A stretch of DNA of 64,000 bases. Origin: Caenorhabditis elegans (taxonomy: Eukaryota > Nematoda > Chromadorea > Rhabditida > Rhabditidae). This document shows positions 1-11,281 of this stretch, one piece after another; position 1 is the stretch's first letter; every line of letters begins with the position of its first letter. The stretch covers positions 2,418,001 through 2,482,000 of the forward strand of contig NC_003281.10 in the NCBI RefSeq assembly GCF_000002985.6. Direction: 5' to 3'. Under the pieces are notes generated by a model. That model was not told where the DNA came from. It was given only the letters and a program-made list of their open reading frames with translations, and searched no databases. The position numbers and the translations under genes were made by a program.

Positions 1-191
1 GACGTGCCAGGTAGACCGTGCTGAATGAGCCCTCGCCGACTTCTTTTTCTACCTGAAAATTGAAAAATAAAATTTAAAATTTGAGAAAACCGGTTGAAAA
101 ATACACTTACTGAATAATCCGCTAAACATTTCATATTTGAGCCTTCCCGGCGCGCATTTTGCGGATTTTTTAGATTTTCCGGCACCTCCAT
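1..191 (-). CDS. Protein kinase, N-terminal exons (partial, runs off left end)
   Basis: Two exons read on the minus strand: 111-203 (coding from the ATG at 189-191) and 1-52, joined by a GTAAGT donor and a TTTTCAG acceptor. The second exon encodes VEKEVGEGSFSTVYLAR, which is the glycine-rich ATP-binding loop (GxGxFxxV) that opens a eukaryotic protein kinase domain. About 27 residues precede it, so the kinase domain begins almost at the N-terminus. A TTCAG acceptor lies 12 bases upstream of the ATG, as expected for a trans-spliced worm mRNA, so the start is probably real. The loop sequence resembles Ser/Thr kinases (the Cdc7 type has a similar GEGTFSSVYLA), but the group cannot be assigned from one exon. 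Kinase assignment is firm; subfamily is unknown. Confidence 0.8.
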   Translation of the reverse strand, partial: MEVPENLKNPQNARREGSNMKCLADYSVSVFFNRFSQILNFIFQFSGRKRSRRGLIQHGLPGT

Positions 192-1138
192 GACACGTAG
201 AACCTGAATTTTTAGAAAATTATCGAAAAAAAATTGAGAAAACGAGAGAAAATCGATTTTTTAAGCTGGAAATTGATGAAAAAAGCTTAATGTCGTCAAA
301 TAAAATGCCCTGGTACGCAATTACACCGGAGCCTACGCGCAAATGCGGACTTGCTGCTTTTGGCGGTAGTTCAAATAGGATTTTCTCGAGAAAAACACTT
401 TTTGATGAGAATATCCGATAAAGAAGCCATGATAAACACAAACTTTGAACTTTTTCTCGATGAACTATTGATTTTTCCGTATTATTTACACACGTGCACA
501 TCATCTTGTCAATATGAAGCCCCCGTGGCACTGTGTGAGGTTGACTCAATATTTGCTTAGCGATAAAAATACTGAAAAAGGTGCTGCGGCAACTGATAAC
601 GGACACTTTTCCGAAAAGTTATTCTCGAATATTCTAATTTTCTTGTGAAATACTACCTGACTATGCAGAACTTTGTTTTACCGGTAAGTTTCGCGAAATT
701 TTTGAATTTTCGCCGCATGCAAGCGCGCTCCAATGTGAATATTTCAAAATTTTCAAATGAAATATTGAAAACAGTAAAAAATCAATAATTATGGCGAAAA
801 AAAAACCAAAAATTCTGAAAAATCGTGAAAATGCGCTCCAATGCAACTATCGCAATTTTTCACGATATCGCAATACACGTGGTGCCAGTTGTCCCATTAC
901 GGTTTGATCTACAAAAAATGCGGGAACTTTTTGCCCAAAAAAAAATGTGACGTCAGCACGTTCTTAACCATGCAAAATCAGTTGAAAACTCTGCGTCTCT
1001 TCTCCCGCATTTTTCGGAGATCAAACCGAAAAAAGACATTCTGACACCACGTTGCAACACAAAAGCAGTAGAAATTGTTGTTGCAGTTGCAATTGCGCTC
1101 TGACGCAAATTTTCGACAAAGTCAATAATTTCCAGACA
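192..1138. other. Divergent intergenic region (kinase / galectin-like gene)
   Basis: No convincing exon. It separates the minus-strand kinase start from the plus-strand galectin-like start and holds an inverted-repeat element at 875-1052. Short ORFs here lack splice-consistent partners or recognisable protein features. Confidence 0.5.
875..1052. mobile_element. MITE-like inverted repeat, family M (copy 1)
   Basis: Ends are inverted copies: ACACGTGGTGCCAG at the left and CTGACACCACGT at the right, followed inward by TTACGGTTTGATCTAC and GATCAAACCG. The interior carries the family hallmarks ATGCGGGAA, TGTGACGTCAGCACG and TCTGCGTCTCTTCTCCCGCA. No ORF. The same element recurs at about 24.8, 26.95, 29.3, 55.1, 55.55, 56.35 and 56.92 kb, so it is a dispersed non-autonomous repeat. 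I do not assign it a Repbase name. Confidence 0.8.
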
Positions 1139-4100
1139 ATGCCGTTCCGTCGGGACATTCCAGCCGGCTTTCCAGTCGGGACCACATTTAAATTGACCGG
1201 AAAACCCTACGAGGACATTCAGAAGAGCATTTTCGTGATTTTCAACACAAATAATGGAGATCAGGCTCTTCGCGTCGAGCTTGTGCTCGTTCAACCGTCT
1301 AAAGTGATTCAGAATTTTTATTTGGCTGATCGAGTAAAATTTTAGCGGGAAAAAAGACTATAAATCGATGATTTTCCGTCCGAAATTGGAAAAAAAATCT
1401 ATAACTTTCAGAAAAATTGGAGAAAAATCAATAATTTTACCGAAATTGGAAAAAATCGATATATCACAGAAATTTTTTTTTCGAAAAATTCGATAAATTC
1501 TGAAAAAGCTGTCATAAAGTCGATGTCACCTCGAAAGTGATTTTAAAAAATCAATACTTTTCCAAAAAATCACTAAAAAATCGAAAATTCTCTAAAAATC
1601 AAAAATCAATATCGATTTTTCCAGCTAAAAATCGATTGCACCGTATCACAAAAAAAGTCAACCGCCGTCGAAACTCTTGTCGTCTGCCCGTTAAATCAAC
1701 GGGCGGTGCTGAAAATCATCACCTCCCAGCACTCGTTCCAGGTGAGAATTATTGATTTTATTGATTTTATTGATTTTTCCGGGGGCGCGAAAAATCGATA
1801 ATTTCAAAAAAAAACTTTTTTTCGAAACCCTTCCATGATTATACTTAATTGAAAGCTCGTTTTACGCTTAATCTGATAATAGTAAAACTATGGGTCTTAA
1901 CACGAATATCGTCGTGTTACTGTAGCTCCAAACTTTCTTTTTTTCCAGATTTTGTTCAACGAATCCAAGGTTGCAGATTTTGTGCACCGCGTCGACCCCA
2001 CACTAGTGAAATCGGTAATTTTAGCGAAAAATCGATAATTTTCATAGTTTTTGAAATTCAGGTACTTGTCAGCGGTCCAATGATCACCGAAGATGTCACT
2101 ATTACCCCTGGAACATCCCGTAAGTAGTGATTTTCTGAGAAATCGAACAATTTTTAGGAGTTTTGAGTGCGAAATTCGAATTTCTCTTCAATTTTTACTA
2201 CTGACAATGTATTTTCCGCTCAAAACTGGTTTTTCTGCATTTTGTCGTAAGATCTGGTGTGTGGTGGTGTTTGCGTACTTTCGAAGCTACAGTAACCCAA
2301 AATTTTTAGAATTTGAGCCACAAGCTCAGAAAAAAAGTGTCACGGGGTGAAATTACGCGAGGAATTCGAATTTTTTATTGATTTCACGAAAATTTCAAGT
2401 TTCCAACTACAAAACCAAAAATTTCCAGAACCCCTTCCATCCTACGAACAAGCAACATCTCCACCGGTAGAAATGATGGCTAATATGAATCTGGGAACTC
2501 CTCAAAAAGTCCCACTTCCGGATAACGAGCCATTCCCGCCAGCGCCAATGCCTCAGCCAGCCGCCCCGCCTACGCAGATCACTATGACTACGGTAGGTAC
2601 AGTAATCCTTGGAATGGCAATTTATATATTTATCGCACTGTGGAAATTAAAACAAAAAGAAAAATGCAAAAAACATCGCAAAAAGTGATAAAAAATGGGG
2701 AAAGTTGGGTGAAAATAGACAAAAATACAAACTTTTCAACGTTAAACTGATGGCTTAGAAACCCAAAGCTAGGCCACTAGTTAATATTGATTTTTCTAAC
2801 AAAGATAACATTTTTCCACACATTTTAAGCCAAAAATCAAAGAAAAATCTTTAAAATTGACAAAGTTATGGATTTTCGAAGATTTTCGAAAATCCAAAGC
2901 TTCGAAAAATTCAATTTTTGAATTTTTGAAAGATTTTTAGAATATATTTCAGGTTTTCCATACGATATTCAAGTTCACCGTGCCAAGACCTTCAATTTGA
3001 CACCCATCATGACTATATTCCGATCATTTTGGGTCCCACCGCGAAAACTACAGTACCCCTGGGGATTTTCGTGGTGGGATTCAAAGTGAGCGGAACCTAG
3101 TCCTGATGGGTTGAATGTGAAATTTTAGGTTTTAGAAGAGTTTCGCTAAGAATTTGAAAAAAAAAATCAAAAAATTAAGATTTAAAAAAAATTTCGATGA
3201 ATTTTCCTTCTTTTTCAACCAATTTTCCCCAGTTTTTTTTTTGCATTCCCCGTAGTTTTTCAAGCTCTATGATATGAAAATCATCCCAATCTGAAAAAAT
3301 GTCAGGCTCCCGGCTCAACAGGCACCACCTCCTCCTCTTTCTACTTTACCGGCGGCTCGCAGGGATTCTCGAATCATCCGTACCCACTTCCGGGATTAAT
3401 CGATAATTCGACACATGCATCACAGCAGAATCCCGTTGGAACATTACCACCACAAACTTCCATGCCAAGTGCACCGCCTATCACTCAGGCTCCGCCGACT
3501 CCGGCGGGAGCTGCGTACACCTCGCCATATACCAGCGTCCCTGTAGGTTTTTTGAAATTTTTGAGTGAAAATTTGAGTTTTTCGAGTTTTTCGCTGCTAG
3601 GAACTTTTTTTTCGTAGATTTTAGAAGCAGCAAATTCCAAATTTTAAACCCTGAAAAATTGAGATTTTCAGATGCCACAGCCTCCGTCTTCCGTTCCACT
3701 TTCGTATACACCTGCGCCAACTCCATCGGTACCATATACAGTGGTAAATGTTGAGAAAATGAGAAAACTTTGAGAATTTTTGAATTTGAAACAAAAACAA
3801 TAATTTTTGAACTTTTTGAAAAAAAAATTTGGAAATTTTTTTTTTTTGAAAATTTTTTTCCATCAAAAAATTCTAAAAATTACCATTTTACGCTGAAACT
3901 CAAATTTTTTTGCCGAGCTCACAGAGAGCTTCAATTTGACACCCATATCGGCTATATTCCGATCATTTTGGGTACTGCCACGAAAACTACAGTACCCCTG
4001 GGGACTTTCGTGGCGGGACCCAAATTGAGCGGAACCTAGTCATGATGGGTTTCAAATTGAAGCTCTTGCTGTCCTAAATTCTAACTTGTATATATATTAT

Positions 4101-5859
4101 GAAGCTTCTAGTAAAAAAAAACTTGAGAAATAATTTTCTTTAAAAACTTTTTTTTTTCGAAAGTTTTCGAAAATCCATAACTTTTTTAGTTTCTGAGAAA
4201 TTTACTTGAATTTTTGAATATTATGTTCAAAAAATGCTGAAAACCCGCAGAAAAATATATTTAACCATTTTCATCTCGAGACTACAGTAGCCCAGGAGTT
4301 TTCGTGGCGGGACCCAAAATTTTGATTTTTTGTTCAAACCCCTATCTGCTTATACTTATTTGAAAGCTCTCCACGAGCAAAATTCAAATTTTTAGCTTAA
4401 AAGTCTATAACTGAGCTCCTAGAAAAAATTAAGGTTCATGAAATTTCCAGACCTACCCCCAATCGGCTAATTCAACTCCAGGAATTCCTCAGCCACTTCC
4501 CCAACAAATGTCACGTCAACAGGCTCCAATCTATCAAAATCAACAGCAAATGCCTCCGGGATACAATCCTTATCTCCAACAGCAACAGCAACAGATGGCA
4601 GTAATTTGAAAAAAATTTTAAAAAATTCGAAAAAAAAAATTTCAATTTTTTAAAAATGAAAATCAATAACTTTTTCGCTTAAAAACCTAAATATTTAACT
4701 CTAGCTCGTGGAGACCTTTAAAATGACACCCATATCGGCTAGGTTCCACCAACTTTGGGTCCCGCCACGAAAACTACAGTACCCCTTGGGACTTTCGCGG
4801 CGAGACCAAAAGTGAGCGAAACCTAGCCAATATGGGGGTGTCATTTTGAAGGTCTCGACGCGATAAACTCAAATTTCATAATTTCAAACACTTTTTCTTT
4901 AAAATTAAATAAAAAATTGGAAAAAGTAAAAAATTCCAAAAAAATTTTTTTAGGCCACCGTCCCAATGCCATATCCCTCAGGAGCAGCAGCAGTTCCAGT
5001 GTCTGCAATGGCACCACAAGTAGTACAGTACCCAACTACAGTAGTCCCATATTCGTATCCTGCCGTTCAACCGTATCCCATGTACCAACAGTATCGTGAG
5101 TTTTTTGTTGAAAAGAAAAATTCAAAATTCAACTTTTTTTTCAAAAACTTTTTATTCTGACTCTTTTTAATTCTAATATTCGTATTCAGCTCACCGAGAG
5201 CTTCAATTTGACACCCATCATGACTATATTCCGATCATTTTGGGTCCCGCCACGAAAACTACAGACCTCCTGGGGACTTTCGTGGCGGGACCAAACTTCT
5301 CTAAAATTGGCAAAATTTAAATATGATGATGTTTGGAGTAAGAGTTTGGCAAGTAAATTTTTGGAAAAATTTAGAAAAAAAAAACGATAATTTTTCGAGA
5401 TTTTCGAAATTTTTCGAAAATCCGTAACTTTTTTAATTTTCAACATTTTCATGAGATTTTTGACATAAAAAATGCAGAAATTTTCAAACTCACCCGGAAA
5501 AATAAATTGCACCTACCAAACCTGCAAACTACAGTACCCCGAGACTTTTCGCGGTGGGACCCAAAATACTTTGCTACACGCGGAACATAGGCATGTTGGG
5601 TGTCAAATTAAAGCTCTCGGCGTACTAAAATCAAAAATTTGAATTTAGAAACTTTCCAGTTACTGTAGCAAAAGTGTAAGCTGTGTCAAAAATTCAATTT
5701 CCCGAAAAAAAAAAGAAATTTTTCAGCAATGGGCTATGGCTATCAACCAGAAGTCTACTATTACGACGGAGGACACCATCATCATAGGGTGAGAGAAAAT
5801 CAATAAAAATCGAAAAAAAATCAATAATTTTTCAGCATCACCACCATCATTGCGACTAA
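1139..5859 (+). CDS. Galectin-like domain protein with Pro/Gln/Tyr-rich tail
   Basis: Eleven exons assemble with consistent phases into 428 codons: 1139-1333, 1625-1741, 1949-2014, 2062-2119, 2429-2592, 3306-3542, 3672-3743, 4451-4600, 4954-5095, 5727-5788, 5836-5859. TTTCCAG ends three bases before the ATG, a likely SL acceptor. Residues 1-145 read as a galectin-type beta sandwich: GTTFKLTGKP, VIQNF, then FQILFNESKVADFVHRV and VLVSGPMITEDVTI, matching the late strands of the family. The usual H-N-R and W-E-R sugar contacts are not obvious, so lectin activity is doubtful. The rest is low-complexity: PLPSYEQA, Pro/Ser/Thr runs, a polyGln stretch (QQQQQ), Tyr-Pro repeats and a terminal His cluster (HHHHR-HHHHHCD). 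An AATAAA follows at about 5896. Introns 5, 7, 8 and 9 each carry hairpin repeats. The galectin call is by motif only. Confidence 0.72.
2976..3115. repeat. Hairpin repeat, family H, in intron 5
   Basis: Left half has TTTGACACCCATCATGACT...GGGTCCCACCGCGAAAACT, and the right half is its approximate complement (TTTTCGTGGTGGGA...CGGAACCTAGTCCTGATGGG). Same family as 3.9, 4.7, 5.2, 5.5, 33.3 and 63.2-63.7 kb. Confidence 0.7.
3920..4068. repeat. Hairpin repeat, family H, in intron 7
   Basis: AGAGAGCTTCAATTTGACAC at the left pairs with the GGGTTTCAAATTGAAGCTCT end; the centre is a CCACGAAAACTACAGTACCC / GACTTTCGTGGCGGGACCC arm pair. A long near-perfect stem in the transcript of the host intron. Confidence 0.75.
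4697..4864. repeat. Hairpin repeat, family H, in intron 8 (best-preserved copy)
   Basis: GAGACCTTTAAAATGACACC at the left is complementary to GGTGTCATTTTGAAGGTCTC at the right, and GGCTAGGTTCC pairs with GAAACCTAGCC. The loop region holds the GGGTCCCGCCACGAAAACT and CTTTCGCGGCGAGACC pair. Confidence 0.8.
5188..5625. repeat. Two hairpin-family H fragments in intron 9
   Basis: A left-half copy at 5188-5295 (CACCGAGAGCTTCAATTTGA, then GGGTCCCGCCACGAAAACT) and a right-half-bearing copy at 5525-5625 (TTTTCGCGGTGGGACCC, then GGGTGTCAAATTAAAGCTCT) are separated by unrelated AT-rich DNA. Confidence 0.6.
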
Positions 5860-6487
5860 TTTCAAATTTGAATGATTATCGATTTTTTTAAAAAATAAAG
5901 CTATTTTCATAGAATTCGGAAATTAAAGGCTTGGACCCAAAATGTTCCAAAACTACCAAATTTCGTAATGAGACGTTCTGAACATTTTTCAAAAAACAGT
6001 TATGGCCGCTTAAAGTTTAGGAAAAAACTGTATATTTTTGGCTAAAATCTCAAATTTTGGCAACCGCTGAGACACTGAAAAGTTGAGATTTGAGCTAGAA
6101 ATAGACCATTTTTCCAAACTTTGAGGGGCTTATTTTTTAACTTATTTTTGAGCCATTTTCAGACCGTCTCATAACGAAATTCGGTAGCCATAGATCATTT
6201 TGGGCCAAAGTATCAAAACTCCATCACTTTCTCGATGTAAACTGAGCCACCCACCCACAAGTCTGCTCCATTTCTGCGAATAGTGCAATTTATAACCATT
6301 CGTTATGACACTTTTAGGGCTATTTGCTAGGTACTGCTGTTGTTGTAGGTAGGTATGGTAGGCGTATTCATCTCCCGGGGGAGTGACGGGTGTTCTCCGA
6401 CGGATCTCCTATCATTTTACATTTATCCTGGGCGACTGGTGGTTGCCTTTTGTTTTTTCTCTAGTCATTTTTTGCTGGTTCTGTGGA

Positions 6488-7519
6488 TTCCTTTACGGTG
6501 AGTTTTTAAAAAAAGTATTTCGAATTTAAAGTTATTCTTGACATTTTCTAGAGACCACAATTCAATTGGTACTTGTGTATTATACCGTGTGTATTAATTG
6601 TATAGTTTTGCCGATCTGATTTTCAGTTATTCGACGTTTGGTTTTTTAAACTAGGTTCACTCAATAGGTCGATCCCGTCAAGTAGTATGGACTAAAAAAA
6701 CAGTTGACCCCGCTAACTCCTTTTCTAGATGATATCATAACATACCAGTAATCGAATGTGACCGTCCAATAAAAGTTGGTGTTGCATTTCTCTTTAAAAC
6801 AGTTACCATCACCCTGCCTACTGCCACCCTAAAACCACAGAGGTGAAGATCATGACTGCTGTCTTCCAGACTCTACAAAAACCTCATTCTTGAGTTTTCC
6901 CTCTCCGAGAGCGGCCGTATTTTTGCAACTTTTCTCTATTGTTTTGTCTCCCGCCTACAAAATGATCTCATACAGTCTTTATTGCCGTGAGTGCCGATTT
7001 GTGGCCCCAGACGAAATGGCTCTCCAGAGCCACTTCGAGGACGTCCACGAGGGATTCCGGCAACCGCCCCCCCCCCCCCCTCGTAAGCGAACTGGAGCTC
7101 AACCGGTTTACCCGGCTGCCGCCAATGACCCGGGTGATGAGCTGCCCCGTCTACCTGGCTCGCTACAACGACTTTGGCCAACTGCAGCAACACGTGTTGG
7201 AGGAGCACCCCCCACGACTTCACGCGGGTTCCATGGTGCACACGGCACCCCATGTGCTCCGGGACTGGATCCGGCTCGTGGTACGGAAATTGGGGGCTGA
7301 CAGTTTGACCCACGTGAGTTTTTTTGCAATAACTTTTTTCAACTTAACTTTTTTCAGTTTTTTGTAATCGTACAACTTTTTAAATATTTTCAGTTCGGTT
7401 TGGGATGGCTCGAAAAAGTGGGGTTCGACGCGCCAGAGATCTTTGAAGTCTCAATGGTATGTCTGCTTTTTTAAAAATTGTATACACCGATAATGATAAT
7501 ATTTACTTTCCAGATCTGA
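6488..7519 (+). pseudogene. C2H2 zinc-finger gene with frame break at a 14-C tract
   Basis: A possible 5' untranslated exon ends at the GTGAGT donor at 6499 and is joined at 6867. Coding begins at the ATG at 6962. The first finger is perfect: CRECRFVAPDEMALQSHFEDVH (C-x2-C-x12-H-x4-H). Then a run of 14 C at 7067-7080 separates it from the second half, which is open only in the +1 frame: CPVYLARY...QQHVLEEH, a finger with correct spacing but Tyr in place of the second Cys. That frame joins in phase through 7394-7456 (FGLGWLEKVGF) to a two-codon exon at 7514-7519. Exon 6962-7313 is 352 bases, one more than a multiple of three, so the break is a single-base offset. Either the homopolymer length is miscalled or variable, or the gene is newly broken. 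The two-finger assignment is secure; the target is unknown. Confidence 0.65.
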
Positions 7520-7740
7520 GCCACTCCCGAAGCCAGCAGCACCAGCGGCGCCATCTGCAACTTCTCATTGCGACATTGTGACATTATTAATTTTATTCTT
7601 TTTATTATCATTATTGCCAATAAATACAAAAAGTGTTACAAAAGTGTTAGAAATAAAAAAAAGATAGGGTGTCAATAAGGTACGGGTGGTAGGGCTTGGT
7701 CAAATAACGGGGCTGAGGGTCGCAATAAAAGGGTGGGGGG

Positions 7741-7961
7741 AGAGTTTATAATTTAATTAGAGAATTCGAGTCTATCCAGCTAGAAAATGAATCCGGGTAA
7801 CCGGACCATTTTACTAGACTTTGCTTTTTCCCCTTGAGTGTCCGTGTGTCAACAATTTTCTCGATACGGTACACCGCATCAGGGTTGGGAATTTTTTTGG
7901 TTTTTTGGTATTTTGACGAAAAATCGCTTTTTTTTTTGGTTTTTTGGTTTTTTGGGACCAA
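7741..7961 (-). pseudogene. Chromodomain fragment of a transposon-type integrase
   Basis: The minus-strand reading ends with VYRIEKIVDTRTLKGKK, LVKWSGYPDSFSSWIDSNSL and a stop, a complete-looking chromodomain of the sort found at the C-terminus of Polinton/Maverick and chromoviral integrases (YLVKWxGYPxxxxSWI). No RNase-H-like integrase core is visible upstream on this strand. Instead the frame runs back into a simple CCAAAAAA-rich repeat at 7880-7960, so this is a decayed remnant. Which element class it came from is an inference from the SW(I) and LVKW motifs. Confidence 0.5.
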
Positions 7962-8190
7962 AAAAAAATGTTTGCCGTGTCTAGTCTCGACTCGAGACTA
8001 TTCTGTATTGGAATACATTAAAACATGTATTTTAACACAGTTGTGACGTCATAAATGAATTGATACATTTTGCAACATTACTTGAATAACCCCATTAAAA
8101 ATCAACTTAAGCATCAAACAAATTTTTATTTTTATTTTTTTATTTTTCAAAAACTCCAATTTTTTGTTTTTTTTTTTGGTCCAAATTTTT
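7880..8190 (+). repeat. Dispersed repeat 'GGTTTTTTGG / CTCGACTCGAG' (copy 1)
   Basis: Contains GGTATTTTGACGAAAAATCG, a T/G simple tract, GCCGTGTCTAGTCTCGACTC, the near-palindrome AGTCTCGACTCGAGACT, AACACAGTTGTGACGTCAT and ATTTTGCAACATTACTTG. A second copy lies in inverted orientation at 52010-52262, about 44 kb away. No coding potential. Confidence 0.75.
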
Positions 8191-8254
8191 GTAATCCCGT
8201 CTAAAGTAGTACCTCGACATGCTCATCTCCACCACATTTCTCCCTTTAAAGCTA

Positions 8255-8444
8255 GAGACGCAGAGTACTCCCGTTTGCTCCTGCTTGCAAAATAGCACAG
8301 AAAACCTAGAGACACAGAGTGCTCTACACTTGCTCTGCATTAAACGACTTCATTCTGTCTTCAATGTCGCTTTGTGTATAGTGACTACTTATTGATTTTT
8401 GCTAATACATATTATGCCTACTTGTGTTGTGGACCTATATTTTT
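8255..8444 (+). repeat. Conserved element E, copy 1 (core 8351-8386)
   Basis: Starts at GAGACGCAGAG, has an internal AGAGACACAGAG, then a core CATTCTGTCTTCAATGTCGC followed by TTTGTGTATAGTGACT, and ends CTACTTGTGTTGTGGACC. The same order of blocks recurs in copies at 10.1, 11.6, 15.1 and 20.7 kb, and the core alone at 22.8 and 23.7 kb. Either an unnamed non-coding RNA family or a short mobile repeat; the sequence does not decide. Confidence 0.6.
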
Positions 8445-8529
8445 GTTGAAATTAAAATTCTGCGGAAAAATTGAGGTATTATAGTATTATACTTTGTTTT
8501 CCTAAATTCTAATAAAAAACTAATTTCAG

Positions 8530-9472
8530 AAAGGACGAAAATATAACTTCCCTAATAAGCTCCAGCCTATAATATGGAGGTTCCCAACACATGTGTTTTT
8601 GGAAAAGGTGAGAATTGAACTAGAGGTATTACTTTAAAGTAGAGAAATAAAAAATTTTAAGACGTTTTTACATGAAAAAAATAACAATTTTTTTGTATTT
8701 TCTGTTCAGAAAATTGAAAAATTTTATACATTTTTATATCAAAACCAAGGAAAATCAGATTTTTTTAAACATTTTCCCACAGGAATTCGTATGCCCAACG
8801 TGAAATTGTCTGGAATATTGCATGTTCTAAATATTTAAGAACTTTTGGGAATTCCAAAATTCCATGAGAAACTGCTAGAAAAAACTGAAAATAATAAAGA
8901 AAATATGTCTCAAAAAAATTAAATTTGGAATGTAAGTTAGTGTGAAAAAGCGAGTTTTCACTGTTTTGTGGCATATTTAATTTAATTTAATTTAATTTAT
9001 TACGATAGTAAGATATCGTGAGGTATATTTTGAAAGTATTTTACAAATTAATTCAGGAGTTACTTTTTGATATTTATTGTCCTAAAAACCAGATTTCACA
9101 GAATAGTAGTTGGCGAAATTTTTAGATTTTTTGCTAATAATATACTCGTTACTCAACTCTTTAACTCATTTTTCAAGTACTAATTGTGAAAATTTTGAAA
9201 AAAAAAATTCTTTCAGAAGGCACAAGGACATGGATGGCTATGAATGTAGACGAGGAATATCCGATACCAAGTGTCAATGCCATCTTTTACAAGACATATG
9301 TAGTCTTGTATCTAATGATTGCGAGGACAATACCAGATTTGCGGCTTCCAAGACAATATTAATAATCGCAACAGAAACACTCAGCAAGTGTAGGATAAGT
9401 GCATTGGACCAATCAAAGGATCCGGTGAGGCTAAACATGCCAGATCAGCAAAGGAACAACTATCAACCGTAG
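8530..9472 (+). pseudogene. Degenerate two-exon ORF beside element E
   Basis: An exon-like block 8530-8608 (TTTCAG acceptor, GTGAG donor) is the close counterpart of the first exon of the small gene at 10.37 kb, including GGAGGTTCC and the TTTTTGGAAAAGGTGAGAAT end. A later block at about 9217-9472 has a good TTTCAG acceptor and an open frame with several Cys (CRRG, CQCHLLQDIC, NDC). The joined frames do not give one clean protein, so I treat it as a decayed or unresolved paralogue. Function unknown. Confidence 0.3.
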
Positions 9473-10089
9473 CGTGAATATGGACAATAAAGAGGTGATG
9501 AAGAACAGCGGTAGCAGGGAAGAAGAAGAACAGAAGAGCAGGACAGAAGAGCAAAAAAAGAATGGAAAGCTAGTATGCCGAAGTCAGTCAGTTGGATGGG
9601 AAAATGCCATGAAATATAGAAGATAGGAAGTGTCACTTTGTCAAATCAGAGTAGTCGACCGAAATGGCTTAGGTTAAACTTTACGCTCAACATATTAAAA
9701 ATAATTTATCCTTCCGAGAATAAACTGTTATGATACTCAAAATTTCATGTGTGTCTTAGTTCATATAAGTCTTACTTTGTAGCAAATATTTTTCGTCTGC
9801 AAGCAGCAGTCTGAAAGTTTTTTTTTGCCTCAAACGATAAAATGTAACAATTGAATATTTATTTCAAATATCGAGATATTATGAAAATCACAGGTTATTT
9901 GCAGAAATATAAGAGTCCACATATCTCCAAACTGATTTTCAGTTGAAAAATATATGTGGCAAATCACCAAATCTTGGAGGATTAGTAGCTTCAACTTCAA
10001 GAGGCTTCTCATATAGTCGTCCGGTTAAAATACTCTCACAAAAGTCACAGAAGAAGTTCCAAAGTTCTTTCCACTCTCAGTCCCTTTAT

Positions 10090-10290
10090 AGACGCAGAGA
10101 ACTTCCGTTCACGGAAAAATCACATTTTTGTAAAATAACATGGGAAACCCAGAGACACAAAAGGCCCTACAGCGTCCTGCATCCCGCAACTTCATTCTGT
10201 CTACAATGTCGCTTTGTGTATAGTGACTACATATTGATTTTTGTCTAATATTACTTATGTCTACTTGTGTTGTGGACCTATATTTTTTTT
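10090..10290 (+). repeat. Conserved element E, copy 2 (core 10193-10228)
   Basis: Core CATTCTGTCTACAATGTCGC then TTTGTGTATAGTGACT. The 3' block CTACTTGTGTTGTGGACC is identical to copy 1. The 5' blocks GACGCAGAGAAC and AGAGACACAAAAGG are present. It lies just upstream of a small spliced ORF, as copy 1 does. Confidence 0.6.
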
Positions 10291-10375
10291 AAACTGAAAT
10301 TTTGTTGAGGTAATATTATTTTTTTTCCTAAATTCTAACAAAAATCAAGTTTCAGAAAGGATGAAAGTAAAACTT

Positions 10376-10537
10376 TCCAAAAAAGTTTCACCCGGTAACA
10401 TGGAGGTTCCAAACATAGTGTTTTCGGAAAAGGTGAGAATTAAGTTTAATAAATTTTATAATCAAACTTTAAACTATCGTTTTTTTTTGAAGTAAGTTTC
10501 TGAACAAAGTTTCTTTCAGAATGATGTGTACGAAAGA
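10376..10537 (+). CDS. Small two-exon ORF, unknown function
   Basis: Exon 10355-10431 (AGTTTCAG acceptor, ATG at 10361, GTGAGAAT donor) encodes MKVKLSKKVSPGNMEVPN..., and a second exon opens after TTTCAG at about 10520. In phase 0 the product would be only about 31 residues. Another frame of exon 2 (MMCTKEFDYLNEANQ...) stays open to the TGA near 10664. The first exon is clearly homologous to the block at 8.53 kb, so this is a local gene duplicate, but coding status is uncertain. Coordinates are approximate. Confidence 0.3.
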
Positions 10538-10799
10538 ATTTGATTATCTAAATGAGGCCAACCAAGCTACACGTTTTCAAAATGTGTGGCTTCCAGGACG
10601 ATATACTGATTGCAATCACATGAAAAGAAAACAAGAGGAAGTGAACGGAGAAGAAAGTAATTGAGTAATTTGCTATGAGTAATTTTTTAAATTAGTATTG
10701 TTTAGTAAGCGCCCCAAAACACCTAGTTTTATTTGTTTTTACACTCATTAATTTTATTTTAACAATTTCCCTGGCTAGGTCGAGGCAGGAGCCTCAACT

Positions 10800-11281
10800 T
10801 TCCTCTGGAAGGGAGATGTCAGAGAGTGAGACGCAGAGTATATAAGGCTCGGCGCCTCCCCTCTCTACCTCTCCTCTCCTGTGGCGACCCGTCTCGACCA
10901 AGGCAGTTGGGAGTGGCAGGAGAGATGACCCTGTAGTTTTGCTAATATATTTCTTTAATATTTTATTTCTCTTTTGCTTCTTAGATTCCACTTGGCGGAG
11001 TTCTTCGTCATTTCAATGATGTGGATGAACTGGTGGCGAGCTTGAGGGGATGGCGCGACGGAATTCGTCGTGACATAGAATGGAGCAGAAGATTCATAGA
11101 TCGTCTGCGACACGCACGCGGCGATCTCCTCAACAAAACGCGTCAGGAGAATAGAGAATTACGCAAAATAATTCTCAATCTCGAGGCCCTGGATGAGATT
11201 GAAGGACTCATTAGAGTATGGTGAGTTTTTTTTTCTTAGTCTTTTTTTACCTTACCCTACCGTTTACAGGACAGAATAAAT
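10800..11281 (+). CDS. Charged coiled-coil-like exon with upstream TATA box
   Basis: An exon from 10985 (TTCTTAG acceptor) to 11221 (GTGAGT donor) is open throughout. It encodes a highly charged, Leu-rich helix (LRGWRDGIRRDIEWSRRF, ARGDLLNKTRQENRELRK, ALDEIEGLIRVW) and ends in the next exon as WTE-stop at about 11272-11281. There is no ATG in frame, so an upstream exon is missing from my model. A GC-rich segment at 10800-10940 has GTATATAAGG and could be the promoter or first exon. Base composition is richer in CG-containing codons than its neighbours. The helix resembles nothing I can name; a gag-like or cytoskeletal origin is equally possible. Confidence 0.35.
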
